A stretch of DNA of 64,000 bases, from NCBI GenBank assembly GCA_964019335.1, contig OZ025669.1:372001-436000 (forward strand), given 5' to 3'. The position numbers and the translations under genes are program-made. Shown piece after piece: positions 63,441-64,000 of this stretch. Every line of letters begins with the position of its first letter. Position 1 is the first letter of the stretch. The notes below the pieces were generated by a model. That model made no database searches and was not told the origin of the DNA. It saw only the letters and a list, made by a program, of their open reading frames with translations. The DNA is from Diplonema japonicum. Its lineage: Eukaryota; Euglenozoa; Diplonemea; Diplonemida; Diplonemidae.

Positions 63441-64000
63441 TCACGGCACGAATTCCCTCGAGAACAAAGTAACATCGCTTGCCCAAGCGTCCTCCCATAC
63501 GGGTACCTCGGGGTGCGTGATAACCTTCTGTGCGTTCAACGGTGTGTCAAACCCGAGGTTCGTCTTGATTCTGTCATTGTTGACTAGAGAAGCGTGCTCA
63601 GTCCATGCTCTAGACTTGCTTGCGCTTGGGTTGCGGTGTTTGAGGGGTGCTAGCCTTGTTTGAACCGAGTTTGGCGTTTCCAAGCCGTCTCTCTGCATAG
63701 GCGGTAGGCAGACATGCTGGAAACCCATCTTGGTGCAGTGCCCCAATACCATGGACTTCGGTATTGTGGGGCGGGACAGGTGGACAATGACACACCCATC
63801 GGGTGCGACCTTTAGGGGCCAGTCTGTGGGTGTCACGACGTCCCTCGGTGATGCAATGACCACCACTTGCACACCATTTGTGCGGAAGATAGCAGCCTCA
63901 CCGACATTGCTGCAGACGATCATCAGTGCGTTGTCCATGATGAGCTCCACAGAGAAGACGGCTGTGTCAAGGGCTTTGAAACAACTTACTAGTGAAGCGG
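63441..64000 (-). CDS. Partial gene, unknown, 5' end outside window
   Basis: Ends at 63441 (SREFVP, then TGA) and remains open to the window edge at 64000, so the start lies outside. The visible part of about 185 residues begins SCFKALDTAVFSVELIMD and contains GVQVVVIASPRDVV and GCVIVHLSRPTIP, beta-strand-like stretches of a globular enzyme or binding domain. A more hydrophilic end follows (HRNPSASKSRAWTEHASL). No signature I recognise. A short intron within the first 50 bases is possible, since CTTCACTAG lies there. Confidence is for coding, not for function. Confidence 0.6.
   Translation of the reverse strand, partial: ASLVSCFKALDTAVFSVELIMDNALMIVCSNVGEAAIFRTNGVQVVVIASPRDVVTPTDWPLKVAPDGCVIVHLSRPTIPKSMVLGHCTKMGFQHVCLPPMQRDGLETPNSVQTRLAPLKHRNPSASKSRAWTEHASLVNNDRIKTNLGFDTPLNAQKVITHPEVPVWEDAWASDVTLFSREFVP

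Noticed and set aside
1-64000. CRISPR arrays, prokaryotic operons, insertion sequences or integrated viral genes
   Set aside because: No spaced direct repeats, no transposase, integrase or capsid-like frames; introns and gene content are eukaryotic.

Overview
This window is nuclear DNA of a protist, probably a free-living flagellate. GC-balanced, open coding blocks are separated by spacers full of A, T, G and C homopolymer runs, the longest an A-run of 58 at 51800-51857. Genes carry spliceosomal GT-AG introns. The 21 introns whose boundaries I trust most are 35-62 bp, apart from one of 279 bp; two more introns (41 and 119 bp) come from a tentative model at 7253-7745. Cilia are implied by a DNAAF4 (dynein assembly) gene. 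Every confidently called protein gene, about 25 of them, reads on the minus strand. One-way clustering plus receptor-type adenylyl cyclases recalls Euglenozoa, perhaps diplonemids, but that placement is inference. Several genes were extended here by joining exons by eye in frame; exon coordinates are given in each entry and would be settled by RNA-seq. Layout (genes read from high to low coordinates): 0.2-4.1 kb holds a T1/BTB-zinc-knuckle protein, a GT2 glycosyltransferase, a JmjC-like protein and a tiny membrane protein. 4.1-7.3 kb is gene-poor. 7.3-13.5 kb holds a small Cys-rich gene, DNAAF4, a cupin-coiled-coil-zinc-finger-PDZ protein and two unknowns. 13.5-15.6 kb is gene-poor with a fold-back element. 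15.6-24.7 kb holds a kinase-pseudokinase-RING-B-box-discoidin-like fusion, a six-TM adenylyl cyclase and a DEP-PH-FSP1-like oxidoreductase. 24.7-36 kb holds an unknown, YIF1, a tiny gene, a receptor adenylyl cyclase, TYW2, a small unknown and an ER DnaJ-thioredoxin. 36-50 kb has a second fold-back element, a multi-TM protein, a WW/coiled-coil protein, a PDZ-PPEF phosphatase, a discoidin-like protein, small genes and a LENG8/THP3 SAC3-family gene, with a putative structured RNA just upstream of the last. 50-53.7 kb is gene-poor. 53.8-61.5 kb is one giant Pro/Thr-rich surface protein of about 2,430 residues. The end carries a calcineurin-B-like gene and a gene cut by the window edge. Functionally the set leans to signalling (two adenylyl cyclases, a calcium-gated phosphatase, an EF-hand protein, a kinase/E3 fusion), secretion (YIF1, ER DnaJ, mucin-like protein), cilia (DNAAF4, perhaps the discoidin-like protein) and RNA work (TYW2, LENG8). 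Nothing indicates a bacterium, virus or mobile-element cargo.
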